From the NCBI GenBank assembly GCA_905250075.1, contig CAJNOP010000128.1, forward strand, positions 434,005 to 498,004: DNA of 64,000 nucleotides, in the 5' to 3' direction. Position 1 is the first letter of the stretch. Every line of letters starts with the position of its first letter. Position numbers and translations under genes: made by a program. Source of the stretch: Rotaria sp. Silwood1 (taxonomy: Eukaryota > Rotifera > Eurotatoria > Philodinida > Philodinidae). Shown here piece after piece: positions 1 through 11,730 of this stretch. The notes below the pieces were generated by a model. The model saw nothing but the letters and a program-made list of their open reading frames with translations, ran no database searches and was not told the DNA's origin.

Positions 1-1808
1 TGTTACATCATTTTCATCACCATTTTCATCATCTTCTTCATCATTATTTTTATTTGCTGAATTATTTAATGAACCACCACCACTAAAATAAAATATTATA
101 TTATTTTATTTTCTGCAATAGTTCAATTTTTTTTGTTTTTTATCTTTATTAAATTAGCAAATGTGACTATTCCGTAAAACCTGAAAGTTTTTATCATGAC
201 GATACAAACCACAGAGTGTTACTTTCAAGTTACAGTGCAAACCCATAGACTCAGCTAACATAGTAAAAAATAATCTTCTCATCTTTGCTTATCAGTTCGT
301 TACTGTCTTATCTAAATCTTCATAGTTGCACTGCGACATCCGTTCATGAATAAACAACTGTAAGAGTTTAAATAGTAATAAAAATCTATAGTAACGTAAT
401 TGTAATCTTTTATAAGTTTCTAAAACGATCGATGTCTTTGTTTTTTTTCATAGATATATTCTGAAATGGAACTATGAAAAAAAAAAGGATAATTTATTTT
501 CTGACTTCAGTATCGAATTTCATTTATTAATGTCCTTGTAAATTTAGATGCTAAGAGTTTTCTTCATATTTTATAAAAGAAAAATGAAAACTAACAATTA
601 TGTCTCAACTTGCGGAAGTTCACTCTGTTTTCATCAGACTAAAGTCAATATCTAGAAGAAAACTCATTACCCTTTTAGATTTCTCTACATTACACAAAAC
701 ATTGTTGAATAACTTTTGAAAAGTTCACTATTTCATAGATACGATTTGAATTGCAGTCTACTTTATTCTTCAACTATAATGTGTATGTGTTTTTTTTTCT
801 GAAATTCTTTATACAAAAAAAAAAAAATTGTAAATTTTTAATATATATGACATACTCAGCCATTGTAAATTCAATTCCTTCTCGTTCAAGTGTTGATCTT
901 AAACCACTAGTTGTTGGACTAATAATAGCAATAATTTGTGATAAAGTATCTTCTCGAAATAAAATATTAAATGTATGTGTACACATATAAAAAAAAGTTG
1001 AATATTTTGTTCTAAATGATTGAAATAGTGATTGAAATGTTATTTTCCATTCATCTTGTAAAGCAGTTTGTGCTTGTTCATCTAATGATGAAAAATTAAT
1101 ATTTTGTTGTTGTTGTTGTTGTTGTGAACGTGGAAATAATCTAAGCCAAGTTATATGTGGATATATCCAATATGATGTAAGAGAACGAAAAAGAGCTTTT
1201 TCATTATCTTGTGATATATTTGAACAAATATATTCTAATGCAAGAGATTCATCTGTTGAACGAAGTTTCATAAAATTATTTAAAAAAGGTGATGAATTAA
1301 GAGAATAAAAACGACATGATGATTTTAATGACCAATCAATTGGAAATAAAGAAACAATTTCATCAGATATTTTATCTATTATTAGAAATTTTTTATTTTT
1401 AAAGAAAATTTTTTATTTCTTACTTGTTTCAGAATTTTGAAATGTATCATCAAATGAAAAACTTTTATAATTAATATTTAAATTTTTATTATTTGTTGTT
1501 GATGGTGGTGGTGGTGGCATTATTTGATGAAGTCTTGCAAGTAAATGTTCATCATTATGAGTTTTTTCTACTATTAATGATGTAAGATTTTCATCAACAG
1601 TTGTTGATATTGAACGTGCTAATGCAAATTTATTAATAACAAGACGATTTCGTTTTACATTTTGTTTTTGAGAATTTTTTTCAATAATTGTTGATGATGA
1701 AAGTGTTTGAACTGATAAATCAGAATTTATTTTATGACGAATACGTTTTAATGATATACGTGATGGAGCTTTCCATGGTGAAAGTTGTTTTCCATTATTT
1801 GAATCCAT
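1..1808 (-). CDS. DONSON: DONSON, replication-fork stability protein, partial
   Basis: Exons on the minus strand are 1424-1808, 856-1375 and 1-82, and the gene continues off the left edge. The first exon encodes a basic N-terminus (WKAPSRISLKR) and a PPPPP run. The second carries the family core: a DWSLKSS segment, a SYWIYPHITWLRLFPR block, FFYMCTHTFNILFRED, and ISPTTSGLRSTLEREGIEF, which matches the vertebrate DONSON signature before its acidic linker. The third exon starts in phase and encodes a Gly/Asn stretch followed by an acidic run (DEEDDENGDEND), the position where vertebrate DONSON also has an acidic linker. DONSON acts at the nuclear replisome in CMG loading and fork protection (family knowledge). 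A polyglutamine run sits inside the core. The C-terminal exons are missing here. The start is the only in-frame ATG heading the conserved N-terminus. Confidence 0.88.
83..855 (-). other. DONSON intron 2 (773 nt), no gene seen
   Basis: AT-rich sequence between the donor after codon GCTGA (GTATGT at 855) and the acceptor TTTTAG before position 82. The phase is consistent on both sides. It is far longer than the 47-nt first intron of the same gene. I see no coding frame in it. Confidence 0.6.
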
Positions 1809-2174
1809 AAGAAATTAGTTTTTTTTTTTTCTTATACATCAGCTGTGTAGCTGTATGTATGTAGTACTTCTATATAATAAGAAATAATTATTTTCTATTG
1901 GTTTATTTTAATTATCCATTGAACAAAAAAATTTTTTTTTTTTTCTTAATATTAATTTATTTTTATTTTGTTAAAAATGAAAATATTTTTTTTTGAAACA
2001 AAACTTATAGATGATTATTTGATTCAAATATATGATAGATAAACTATGGAATATAGTGGAGGATCCATTTGTTGTTTTTTTTAATTCATTTCTTATATTC
2101 TAGTTGATAGAGAGTTATAAACAAAAAATATTTTATTATTTTAGATTGTTTGACTTAAATTTTTATTGTCAACA
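1809..2174. promoter_or_regulatory. Shared 5' region between DONSON and RPS7
   Basis: 366 nt separate two divergently transcribed genes, so both promoters must lie here. The stretch is poly-T/poly-A rich. A TTATTATTTTAG acceptor-like tract lies about 30 nt before the RPS7 start and could be a cis or trans splice acceptor. No TATA element is convincing. Confidence 0.45.
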
Positions 2175-3040
2175 ATGAATACCGGTACTAAGATCATGAA
2201 AAGTGGTAGTGAACCACCAACACCACTCGAACTTGATGTTTCACAAGTAAAGAATACAAAAAAAAATTCGTTTTAATTTTGATCGAAATCTTTTCATTTA
2301 TTTAGCAATTGACTGAACTCGAAGGTAATGCACAATTTAAAGGTCAATTACGAGAACTTTATATCACTGGAGCAAAAGTTTGTAAAAATTATTTTTTTTA
2401 TGATTAATTAAATATATATTATGTATAGAAAATTGACTTGGGTGATGGACGATCAGCTCTTGTTATTTATATTCCAGTGCCAAAAGTAAAGGCTTTTCAA
2501 CGAGTTCATTCATTACTTGTTTCGGAACTCGAAAAGAAATATAATCAAACTGTTGTTCTTCTTGGACAGGTTTACCTTTTTTTTTGAAATTTATTTCATT
2601 GAATTTATTATTATTATAGCGTCGAATTTTACCAAAACCAACACGTAAATCGAAAACACAATCGAAACAAAAACGTCCAAGAAAGTATGTTTCTTTTTTT
2701 GATTGAAATTTATTATCAAAATTAATTTGATCGTTTTTTTTTTTTTTTTTAAGTCGAATATTAACTGCAGTTCATGATGCTGTTTTACACGATCTTGTGT
2801 ATCCAGCTGAAATAACAGGCAAACGTATACGTATTAAATTAGATGGATCTCGTTTATTTAAAGTTCATCTTGATAAAAATCAACAAACACTTGTTGAAAA
2901 TAAGGTTTGTTTCTTTTTTTACATTTGATTATTGATGGAAATATTCTCTTTTTCTATTTAAGGTACCAGCTTTTCAATCAGTTTACAAGAAACTTACCGG
3001 CAAAGATGTTCACTTTGAATTTCCTGAAGTGCTCGTCTAA
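2175..3040 (+). CDS. RPS7: 40S ribosomal protein eS7 (RPS7)
   Basis: Six exons: 2175-2246, 2306-2377, 2429-2569, 2620-2684, 2754-2904 and 2963-3040, giving 192 residues against 194 in human. The diagnostic strings are [77 protein letters not shown] and the C-terminus [13 protein letters not shown]. The introns are 49-69 nt with GT-AG ends. The protein is a structural component of the small ribosomal subunit in the cytoplasm and takes part in 18S rRNA maturation (family knowledge). An AATAAATAAA polyadenylation signal follows the stop by about 10 nt. The gene is head-to-head with DONSON. Every exon is open and all phases join. Confidence 0.97.
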
Positions 3041-4441
3041 ACAGTAAAAAAATAAATAAAAAGAAAAAGAAGAAAATTATTTGATAAGCAACAGTTTATA
3101 TAATGCTTGTTGTTTGTTTTTTGTTGACCATCATTTTTGTTAATTAAAGAAAAGAAAAACAACAAATAAAACACCAGGGAGATTATTGCTCCTATCGTAG
3201 GACAATAACAAATTTTTTTTTTTATTAATTTTCATATAACTCAAAAGCCAGAATGAAACAGAATTATTGAAAATTTCTCGAAATTCATTTGTCACTATGG
3301 ATTAATCAAAGCTTGCTCATCTAATATCAAGATTGAAAATTTTCGATATAAGAATAATCCAAATGTTTGTGTCAAATGTAATGAGCTTTACTCTGTACTG
3401 GTACTAGATGTCGTCAGATTGTTCAAAAAACCTAAGATTTTTTTTCACTAAAGTACTTCTATATTGTTTGACAAGTGCCCATAAGGTACTGTGGGCAAAT
3501 TTCACTGCTACCAGTCATAAAATAATTCTATTTTAGTTGCTAATGGCTATTTGTTTGGAGTCATCCGTTTGATAGCATAATGCCGACGTTGTGACATACA
3601 TTTGCTCTTGTAGTTAATCAGGTCAGTCTTACGTTCATGGCTACAGCTAGTCATTGTTCTAGGAAAAATATCGAGCTATGGAATATGCCGATCAGCAGCA
3701 TCTCATGGTATAAGACAGTGATATTCTTCTTTCCGCTAAAATCCTATGAAATATTGATACTTCTTTTTAAAATTTGACAAAGTTCATTAGCAGTATTGAA
3801 TGCTGCGGATTAGAATGGTTACGATTGACACAAAGATTAAGTTAGATTGCGATAGATTTTATAGAGAAAATCTTTATACCAAATTGACAGATGTCGATAT
3901 ATTTGTATTTGGCAACTACAAAATATTCGATCTATGGAAATTTTTCTTGTTCGAAAGAATAATATGCTCAGTAAATCGTCTGAATAAACTAATCGTTTCC
4001 AAAATTTTTGTTTTGGTAAAACTAATCATTTTAGCGAATAATTTCTTCTTTAATTCGACAATAAAATCGATCTAGTCGATTCATAAGACTGAATAAATCA
4101 ACGAGTAAAAAATATTTATTCAAATAGAATATTTTCATCAATCAATAATATAATTAAAACTTTTAATTCTTTGTCTTCACTTGCATCATTACACAATCAT
4201 TAGTATTTCAATCAAAGAATTTCATTGACAACTTGAATTACACGAATAAAAAATAAATTTCACGATTAACTAAAATTGTATATTATTATTTAGTCTAATT
4301 TTATATTATGATTTCATTTATTTTCAACAAAGAAAAAAAAAAGCAAGCAAAGGTAAATATCATTAGAAGACAAGAAAAAAAAAACGAAATTTTAGTTTGT
4401 TTTTTTTTTTTACACAATAAATCACACATATATATATTAAT
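3041..4441. other. Convergent intergenic region, RPS7 / RNF126-like
   Basis: 1.4 kb between two 3' ends. Only the first and last 100 nt (polyadenylation-type A-rich tracts) can be assigned to the flanking genes. The middle has short unrelated open frames without codon bias or recognisable domains. Confidence 0.5.
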
Positions 4442-5716
4442 TTAGTCGAAATCGAATAAAGTTGATCCAGATGTTGAATTAGATCCATTATTGCCTCCAT
4501 TATTTCGACGATTATTATTCCTTGATGATGATGATGATTGTTGTTGTTGTCGATGATTTGGAAAAAAATTATAATATTCCCGATTACTTGTATTATCACC
4601 TTCTAATGTAACACGACATGTTGGACATGTTCCATGCTATAAAAACAATAATTAAATAGAAAAAAAAAATGTTTATATATTACCATTCTAAGCCATCGTA
4701 ATATACATTCTTCATGAAAATGATGTGAACAAGGAAGACGTTTAGCTTCATCATGTAGTTTAAATTCATCCATACAAATAGCACACTGTAAACAATCATC
4801 TATATATAAATTAAATAAAAATATTTAAAATATTTTTTTTTTTACAAAAAAAAACAAATAAATAACATACGTGCTTGTGCAGCTGTAATTTTCACTGTTG
4901 GAATTGAATTTATACGATTTTCAGATGCCGGTGCTGGACCACCATTATCTCCCATTTGATTTAAAAACTAAACAAAAGAAATAACAACAACAGTAAACAG
5001 ATATAAATAATATTTACTTGTGTAAGAAATGCATCAAGATTTGCTGAATCAAACATTCCTCCGGATTGTACACCACTAAAACAAAAACAAACGATTTTTT
5101 TTCTTTTTCTAAACATAAATAATATAATTACAATGGAACTTGTGAACCACCAACAATTTGTGAAAGAACTGTTTGAAAAAAAGTTCCCATATCTGGATTA
5201 TTAGTTTGAGGATTTCCATTATGTGATGGATGACCACCACCAATAACTATTGTTGTATTACCAAATGGTGTTGAACCATGAAAACGAATTCTATTACGAT
5301 GACGTGGTTGATTATGTCGCGAATGACTAAATATTTTATTTGAAATTTATTTTTAAAAATTCTAAAAAAAAAATAAATCAATTGCGCATTTAGGAATGAA
5401 ACGATCATCACATATTTTCGAAAATACTTTTTAATTATTCTCAGTAGAAAACACATTTTGTAATGATGATCAACTTTCCAATAGCTAAGAATCCTAGATA
5501 CGCGATTGAAGAAAATACATACGATGATGGATGTTCTGCAGGAAGTTCTTCTATGAAACTATCTCTACAATGTGGGCATTCAAAATTCTAAACAAAAAAA
5601 GTTTTATTATTATAAATCAAAAAAAAAAATTTTTATTTTAAAATAAATCTTACTGTAACATGCCCAATATGTACTCGACATTTATGACAATAATAATCAG
5701 GTACAGCAGTGGCCAT
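4442..5716 (-). CDS. RNF126: RING-H2 E3 ubiquitin ligase, RNF126/RNF115 type
   Basis: Seven exons: 5654-5716, 5523-5587, 5132-5326, 5018-5075, 4871-4967, 4684-4799 and 4442-4636, encoding 262 residues. The N-terminus begins MATAVPDYYCHKC and carries the zinc-ribbon pair (YYCHKC, then FECPHC) that binds ubiquitinated or BAG6-delivered clients in this family. A Gly/Asn-rich middle follows, then GMFDSANLDAFLTQFLNQMG, which matches the conserved pre-RING helix. The RING-H2 finger is CAICMDEF, LPCSHHFHEECI, RWLRMHGTCPTCR. The C-terminus is a low-complexity Q/S/N tail ending TLFDFD. Vertebrate members are 300-311 residues, so this one is shorter in the linkers. The role is cytosolic quality control of mislocalised membrane proteins (family knowledge). 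RNF126 and RNF115 cannot be separated by eye. The gene diverges from NDUFA10. Confidence 0.9.
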
Positions 5717-6149
5717 TATTCTAAGTTATTTTGTTTTTTTGTTACACCGGTGAATTAAAAAATTAGTTGAATATTTATCTATAACTGTCAAATGGGAAGA
5801 AATCTTTTGCAATGAAATAAAAATGATGAAAACGAATATTCGAGAATAATAATAAAAAAATTTTTAAGAATATATTCAACGAAATTCTAAAAGAGTAATT
5901 CTCATGAGTCAAAAAGAAAAACGATAGGCAATGCTGGGAAAGAAATATTTCGGTAGAGACTTATAATTAATGATAATGAAAGAAAAAAATCCTAATGGTT
6001 AAATATATAACCAATGATTGACGAAAACATCGAAATAAATGAATGAATAAACAATATCTAGATTGAAATAAGAACGAGTGTTTTTTTTGTTTTTGTTTCT
6101 TGTCTAATTTATCTATTATTTTAATATTTAAGATAAATTAAATATAAGA
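5717..6149. promoter_or_regulatory. Shared 5' region between the RNF126-like gene and NDUFA10
   Basis: 433 nt between divergent start codons. It contains poly-T tracts and an acceptor-like TTTTAATATTTAAG about 17 nt before the NDUFA10 ATG. No gene is seen. Confidence 0.4.
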
Positions 6150-9100
6150 ATGAGCAGCGGCGTTGCTGCTTCGCTCCGTCGAATTTGTTTTGCAAATCAA
6201 CATCATCGATTACTTATTGTATCAACATGTTCAATTCCTCAATATCATCGAACATTTTCTATGCAATACAAGGATACAGAAAAACCGGCTCATCCATTTG
6301 ATTATGTTAACAAAAATTATAGTAATTTAATTATATATGATTATTATGACTTTAAAAAAAATTTTCTTTGTTTTTTCAGATTTTTTTCGTCATTTTTATT
6401 TAGGTGGTCATTATACATTAGCAAATATTCATGATAATACTTTATTTTTTCATGTTGAATCAAATTTTGGTGTTCGTCGTTCGGATTTTGTTAAACGTTT
6501 AGCTAATCATATTGGATTTTTACCTATACCAAAGCCGGATATTGATCGAATGCATTTTATTGATGAAACAGGAACAATTAATACACGACAATTTCATAAT
6601 GATTATTGTTTACCTAGAGATTATATGCCAATACCTGAAGAATGGCATTTAAATCCAAATCATCATGCATCTGTACGTTTATTAAGACCTCTTTTACAAA
6701 CAATGACTTATCAATTAAGAATGGGTTTATCACATATGTTTTCAACAGGTAAATATTTTATTATTATATAAAATAATACATTAATTTGTTTGTTTGTTTG
6801 TGTTATAGGACAAGGAATTGTTATGGATCGATCCTATTGGAGTTATTATCCTATTCTCAATATTCTTCGTAATTTTGGTTTTGTTAGTCAAGATGGTAGG
6901 TTTTGTTTGTACAATTAAATACTGAAATTTGTCGAAAATCATTAATTAGAAAGAATAAACTAGTAATTTACGAAACATTACTGTTCAGTACCTATATATA
7001 TATTATATAATACAAACATACTTTCGATTTCTTCTATGATACTAAGCATTTAATAGTGGTACAAAACTTCATTAGTTAGTTCAAATCACCCTTTTGATTT
7101 GAATTAAATATTTGATATTATCGAAAAAAATACATTGATCTTAGAAATTTGATGAATATTGTATATCTTGTTGTTCATTTCAATGTCAACTACAAGACAT
7201 AATTATTAAAGCTGATCTTTATTTTGAATCTCTTTGTGTTCAATTGAAAATTATAGATCGTGACTATATTTATGCACATTTTATTAATAAGGAAGGTTTT
7301 TCAGAAAGCATTATTATCAATTGAAATTTGATGTCAACAACATTAGATATTAGTTAATATTTATTTTTTCATATCTTCTTTCAATAATATCAGAGGAATT
7401 TATGAAATGAATTGATATTTTTTAAGATACTCTTGATAAAGCTCGAAAATAACTAATTTAGTTAAGCAACATTCGCAGTGGAGTCACATTCTATAAGTTT
7501 AAAGATACAGAGTGTAACAGAGCCTTTTTTCTATTTGCACGAGATGCGTGACAAGTTCGATAGATAAAAAAACAATAATGATCTATTTATAGAATAATAG
7601 TGTAGTCTAATTTCAAAAAGAAGAACTCTGTCAAGTTTTTTTTTTTTTGAATTGAAATATTTTTAGAAGTTTTTATCGATTGTAAGTAGCAAATATGTTT
7701 GTTGTGTTAAAATTGATTTGAATTGATGTTTTAGATTTATATAAAGCTATGTTTAAGTTTGATTGAATTATTGATCCGTTGTGATTGAATAATAACCGTC
7801 TTCTATCGGAAATTGCAGAACTATTTCGTAACTCTGAATTAAATTAAAAATGAATTTTGCCTAAGACATATGTGATGTAATTCAAGGTTGAACAGTGTTC
7901 ATCTGATATAGTAAGAATGAAATATTGGAAAATAGTTCTAAACAGATCTACTGGTAGACTCATAAAAGTCTATGAATTTCTTCAATTTGCCTGGCTTTGT
8001 TATCCAGTTTCTTTGAAATGTGTTCACAATTTAATATTGATGCCTATTCCAGGAAAAGAAAAGGCAAATGGAGATTTTTTTAAAATCACTTTAGATAGAA
8101 ACGAAATCGAGAACTACAGTTTTTACCTTGAGAAAGAGATGATTGAAGATGTATCGAATCTTATATTAGAATTTTTTCGATTTCTTTGAAAACTAACATA
8201 CCTTATGAGATGATCATAGTGAATTTTGAATAATGAAATATGTATCTGAACCATCAATGAAAGATCTATAAAGCTACACAAGCTTGAACTTTACAGATCG
8301 AGTTATTCAAAAGCCATGAATTTTGAACACTTTTTAAAATAAGTTTGATTAAAAAATATCTTAGGAGACTCTATAATAGATAATGCTATGCGACTTCATC
8401 TTCTCTTTCCCAATATTGAAAATAATAGTACTCTGTTTTATTTCTATGAAAAGTTATTCAAACATTATCTACATGCCCTTTGATTTTAAATGATGTACCA
8501 TATCTGTGATAGACTCGAAAAGTCGAGTTTATATCTTTGTCAAACATGTTTATTATGTTATTAGTAACCTTTAATAGCTTCTATCAATATAACCTTTCCA
8601 GATATAAAAGAATCAAATCACATTTTAATATTCGACGTAGAGATATTAGTTAATCATAAATAATCAAGATCATTTTGTATTTGTAATTATGATAAAATTT
8701 TTGATATTATTCATAATAGAGAAAATTAAACGGACTCATTCAATTACACAAAATCTATTCTTTTTTTTCTTCCTAACTTTTTTCAACATCATTAAATAAT
8801 AGAAGTTTGCTTTGACAACCATTATTGAAGAGAAAGAAAAGAAGTAAAAATCTTCGTCGAGATGTTTGTTAAGAAAACAAAACATATGAAAACGTTTTAT
8901 AAAAAAAAAGAAAAAAAAACTCGATCGATTATAGTCAATTTTCTTTTCATGATGTGACTATTCGAATAACACGCACAAAAAAAAACCGATTCTTCTATGA
9001 GATAAATCTCATAGATATGAATAACGTTAATTTTATTAATAAAAGCATAGTTATAACAATTTTTAATAGGTAAATTAATAATTCTATTAAGTTCATATTT

Positions 9101-9998
9101 AAATATTAATATTTGATTAAATTTTATTGTTTTTTTTAAAAAAGGTTATGACTTTTTATTGGAATATAAAGTCTCAATTGATTATAATTTGAAAATGCCT
9201 CGTCTTATTATCTTTATTGATAAAGATCCTCATGCTATTTGGGAAGATTTAAAAAAAAATGGAAAAGTAATATTATTATAATATTTATTTTTTTTTATAA
9301 ATAAAACGCTTTTTATTTTTTGATTAAGGATTATCATAAACAGAGTAGAGTATATTCGTTAGAATTGCTTCAAGCAATGGATCGAATGTACAAAGAAGAA
9401 TGGTTACCAAGAATGAGGTTTGTTTTTATTTTATTTTTCTATTGAAAAAAAGAATTTTGTTTTACAGTACATATTGTCACATTCTTCAATACAATGAAAA
9501 TGAAATTAAAACATTGGATGATGTAATGTTTATTATAATGTAGTTTAATTCAAAAAAATTTCTTTTTCATCTATTAAGATTGTTTTTGATATTGAACAAC
9601 TTAATTTTGATGATACAAATAAATTTCCCGATTGGCGTATAACAGTTGATGTTGAATTAGAACGATTTCGTGCTTTGTATGTTTTTTAATTTTTGTCTTA
9701 ATTGTTATAGACTATTTTTTTCTTTTCTTTGATTAGACTTCAAGATGAACATTTTTGGACACGAATGTTTAATGCTAATCGTCTTCTTCATCTTTCTGAA
9801 TGGTGGACTGAACCAAATGCACAAAAGAGTCAAACAAGTCTTATGAAATATGTAAATATTTAGATTCCATTTGAATTTTGAAATTTAAATTTAAATTTTT
9901 TTTTTTAGGATCCTCGATATTATTGGTCAACAAATAATTGGGATATTAAACCATTCTTTCTTCGTTATCAAAGTTGGACACGTTTACCATACTATTAA
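6150..9998 (+). CDS. NDUFA10: NDUFA10, complex I 42-kDa accessory subunit (dNK fold)
   Basis: Nine exons: 6150-6321, 6380-6748, 6809-6895, 9145-9266, 9329-9417, 9468-9522, 9579-9676, 9737-9851 and 9909-9998, giving 398 residues. The first about 45 residues are basic and Ser-rich like a mitochondrial presequence. The deoxynucleoside-kinase-like fold is recognisable from FFHVESNFGVRRSDFVKRLA, then MTYQLRMGLSHMFSTGQG, VMDRSYWSYYPILNILRNFG, LIIFIDKDPHAIWEDLKK and WLPRMSTYCHILQY, each aligning to human NDUFA10. The usual P-loop (GNxxxGKS) reads ESNFGVRRS, so the Gly and the catalytic Lys are missing, and nucleotide binding by that site is doubtful. The protein is a matrix-arm accessory subunit of complex I (family knowledge). 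Intron 3 is 2249 nt, the other seven 50-62 nt. It is the first gene of a tight four-gene series. Confidence 0.88.
6896..9144 (+). other. Large NDUFA10 intron 3 (2.25 kb)
   Basis: The donor GGTAGG after GAT-G at 6895 and the acceptor AAAAAG before GTTATGAC join in phase. The neighbouring introns are under 65 nt, so this one has probably taken up foreign sequence. Around 8340-8480 lies a copy of a diverged repeat also present near 48.72-48.86 kb. No convincing coding frame is present. Confidence 0.6.
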
Positions 9999-10119
9999 TC
10001 CAATTGTAGCATTGAAAAGACTTAGTTTTTTTCCTATTGATATTGTATCTATCGGTTTTTTTTCCTTCAAAAATAGAATATTATCAACATTTACTAACTA
10101 TATCGAGATGAGTTTAGTT

Positions 10120-10159
10120 CTTTGTCTTCTTCTTTTTTTTACAGATTATTTTATTAAAA
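10120..10159 (+). promoter_or_regulatory. Acceptor-like tract before ENY2
   Basis: A run of pyrimidines ending TTTTTTTTTACAG (AG at 10143-10144) lies 15 nt before the ENY2 ATG, in the 161-nt gap after NDUFA10. No upstream exon with a matching donor is apparent, which suggests a spliced-leader acceptor (inference). Confidence 0.45.
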
Positions 10160-10924
10160 ATGGTTGATCGAAATGCACAAATTCGAGCTTCATTAAATGC
10201 AAAATTGATTGAGAGTGGTGAAAGAGAACAGTAAGATTCAATTAATAAATGTTTTATTTATTATCTACTTTTGATTTTTATCAAATAGAATGAAACAACT
10301 TTTACGACAACGATTAATGGAATATGGATGGCGAGATCAAATGAAAGCATATTGTAAAGGTATTAATAATGATTATTTGTCATACTCAATCATGTTCAAG
10401 ATAACAACAGTTTTAGACATGGAAGTGGACTAGAGTAAATAATAGCATACTCATCCTTTTCATATACAGAAAACATAGATTTAATCAAATTAAAAGACTT
10501 CACGACGAATGGATACTTTACTTAAAGAATTTAGACTACTGTTACAAAAAGAGCATTTTTAATCTTATCCTACAATGATTTCAAAAGATGCATCTATAAT
10601 ATTTTAGAAGATAGGATACATATTTGAAACCTACCGGTTCGATGATTTAGAGTTTCAAGGATGATATGAATCAACTGAATATATCTGTTCTATACGAATT
10701 TTTATTTTATAGAAATTGTTAAACAAAAAGGTCTTGAAAATATTACAGTTGATGAACTTGTACAAGAAATAACACCCAAAGGTCGAGGTAAACAATATTT
10801 TATTTTCTTAAATTTTCATCTAATTAAATATTTTGTATTTTATTTAGCTCTTGTACCTGATACAATTAAAAAAGAAATGTTAACTCGTCTTCGTCAATAT
10901 TTATCACAACATGAAGAACTCTAA
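10160..10924 (+). CDS. ENY2: ENY2 / Sus1, SAGA and TREX-2 subunit
   Basis: Four exons: 10160-10230, 10289-10359, 10713-10787 and 10848-10924, giving 97 residues against 101 in human. It matches ENY2 almost throughout: [57 protein letters not shown] and [25 protein letters not shown]. The all-helical protein sits in the SAGA deubiquitinase module and in TREX-2 at the nuclear pore, coupling transcription to mRNA export (family knowledge). Intron 2 is 353 nt; the other two are about 60 nt. It lies 161 nt behind NDUFA10 and about 100 nt ahead of CMC1 on the same strand. A-rich tracts with AATAAA follow the stop. Confidence 0.96.
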
Positions 10925-11027
10925 GTGACAATATTATGTGTATATGTTGTTTGTCTGAAAAAGAAAAAAATAAATAAAAAAATAAAAAAAAAGCAAATCT
11001 TATTCTAAGGGAACAAAAAAAAACATG

Positions 11028-11042
11028 TCAGTTATTTCAGAT
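11028..11042 (+). promoter_or_regulatory. Acceptor-like tract deciding the CMC1 start
   Basis: TCAGTTATTTCAG ends at 11040, two nt before an in-frame ATG. If used as a trans-splice acceptor it removes the earlier ATG at 11025 from the mRNA, so I take 11043 as the start. Confidence 0.4.
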
Positions 11043-11700
11043 ATGACTGATAATAAAACAGAACATGGAACAGAAATATTTTTATCTGATTATGTATCAG
11101 CTGGTCGATATCGAGGTGGTCCTCATGGTGTAGGTTAGATATTCAATGAAGCAAAAAAAAAAACAACAAAATATTTGTTCATTTTAAATAAAAATTTATT
11201 CTTGTGTCTAGGTGATCCAAATGATAAAAGTTTACGTAAAGTTGAATTAGAAGTTTGTATACCAGGAATTATTCGAGATCGAGCTCATCGAGAAAAATGT
11301 CATCAATTAATTGATGGTGAGATGAATTAAATAAAAGATTTATTTGAATTTAATATTTTGATTTAGAATTTGGTCAATGTGGTGAAAAACATGGTGCATG
11401 GTCTTTTTTAAAATGTCGAAAAGAAGTAAAAGCAATGAACAATTGTCTTGCTAAATGGTAATTAAAAGATTATAAAAAAAAAATATCTTATTATGAGAAT
11501 TTTTAAATTGTAGGTTTCATGATGAAAATTTTCGTGAAGAATGTAAAGAAATATACTTAACTGAACGAACACATTATCGTGAAACTGGTATTCTTACAAA
11601 AACAATTAAACGACCTTATTATATAAATCCTCAAAAAGAAATGGAAAGAATAAATAAAATTAGAAAAGATTATGAACGATTAGAACATAAAAATGATTAG
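11043..11700 (+). CDS. CMC1: CMC1, twin CX9C cytochrome c oxidase assembly factor
   Basis: Four exons: 11043-11133, 11212-11316, 11367-11457 and 11514-11700, giving 157 residues. The twin CX9C motif is complete: CHQLIDEFGQC and CRKEVKAMNNC, followed by a further FREEC. The core string LRKVELEVCIPGIIRDRAHREKC aligns with human LRHVEKDVLIPKIMREKAKERC, and YLTERTHYRETGILTKT with YLKEREEFRKTGIPTKK. It is an intermembrane-space protein imported by the Mia40 relay that stabilises newly made COX1 (family knowledge). It carries an N-terminal extension of about 35 residues and a charged C-terminal tail not seen in the 106-residue human protein. An alternative in-frame start is at 11025. Its stop codon is only 30 nt from the POP5 start. 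Confidence 0.9.
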
Positions 11701-11730
11701 TTCTACTTTTTTTAGATAATATATATTATT
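11701..11730 (+). promoter_or_regulatory. 30-nt CMC1-POP5 spacer with splice acceptor
   Basis: The whole gap after the CMC1 TAG holds TTCTACTTTTTTTAG (AG at 11714-11715), then 15 nt of A/T before the POP5 ATG. It is too short for a terminator and promoter. It fits an operon spacer with a spliced-leader acceptor. Confidence 0.55.

Noticed and set aside
3800..4075. 91-codon plus-strand frame
   Set aside because: Composition is that of AT-rich intergenic DNA (K/I/L/F), with no domain and no splice partners.
5247..5456. Minus-strand frame overlapping an RNF126-like exon
   Set aside because: A different frame from the real exon 5132-5326; it reads through the intron.
7917..8189. 90-codon frame in the large NDUFA10 intron
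   Set aside because: No recognisable family or neighbouring exons; it lies in repeat-invaded intron sequence. It could be a relic but is not supportable.
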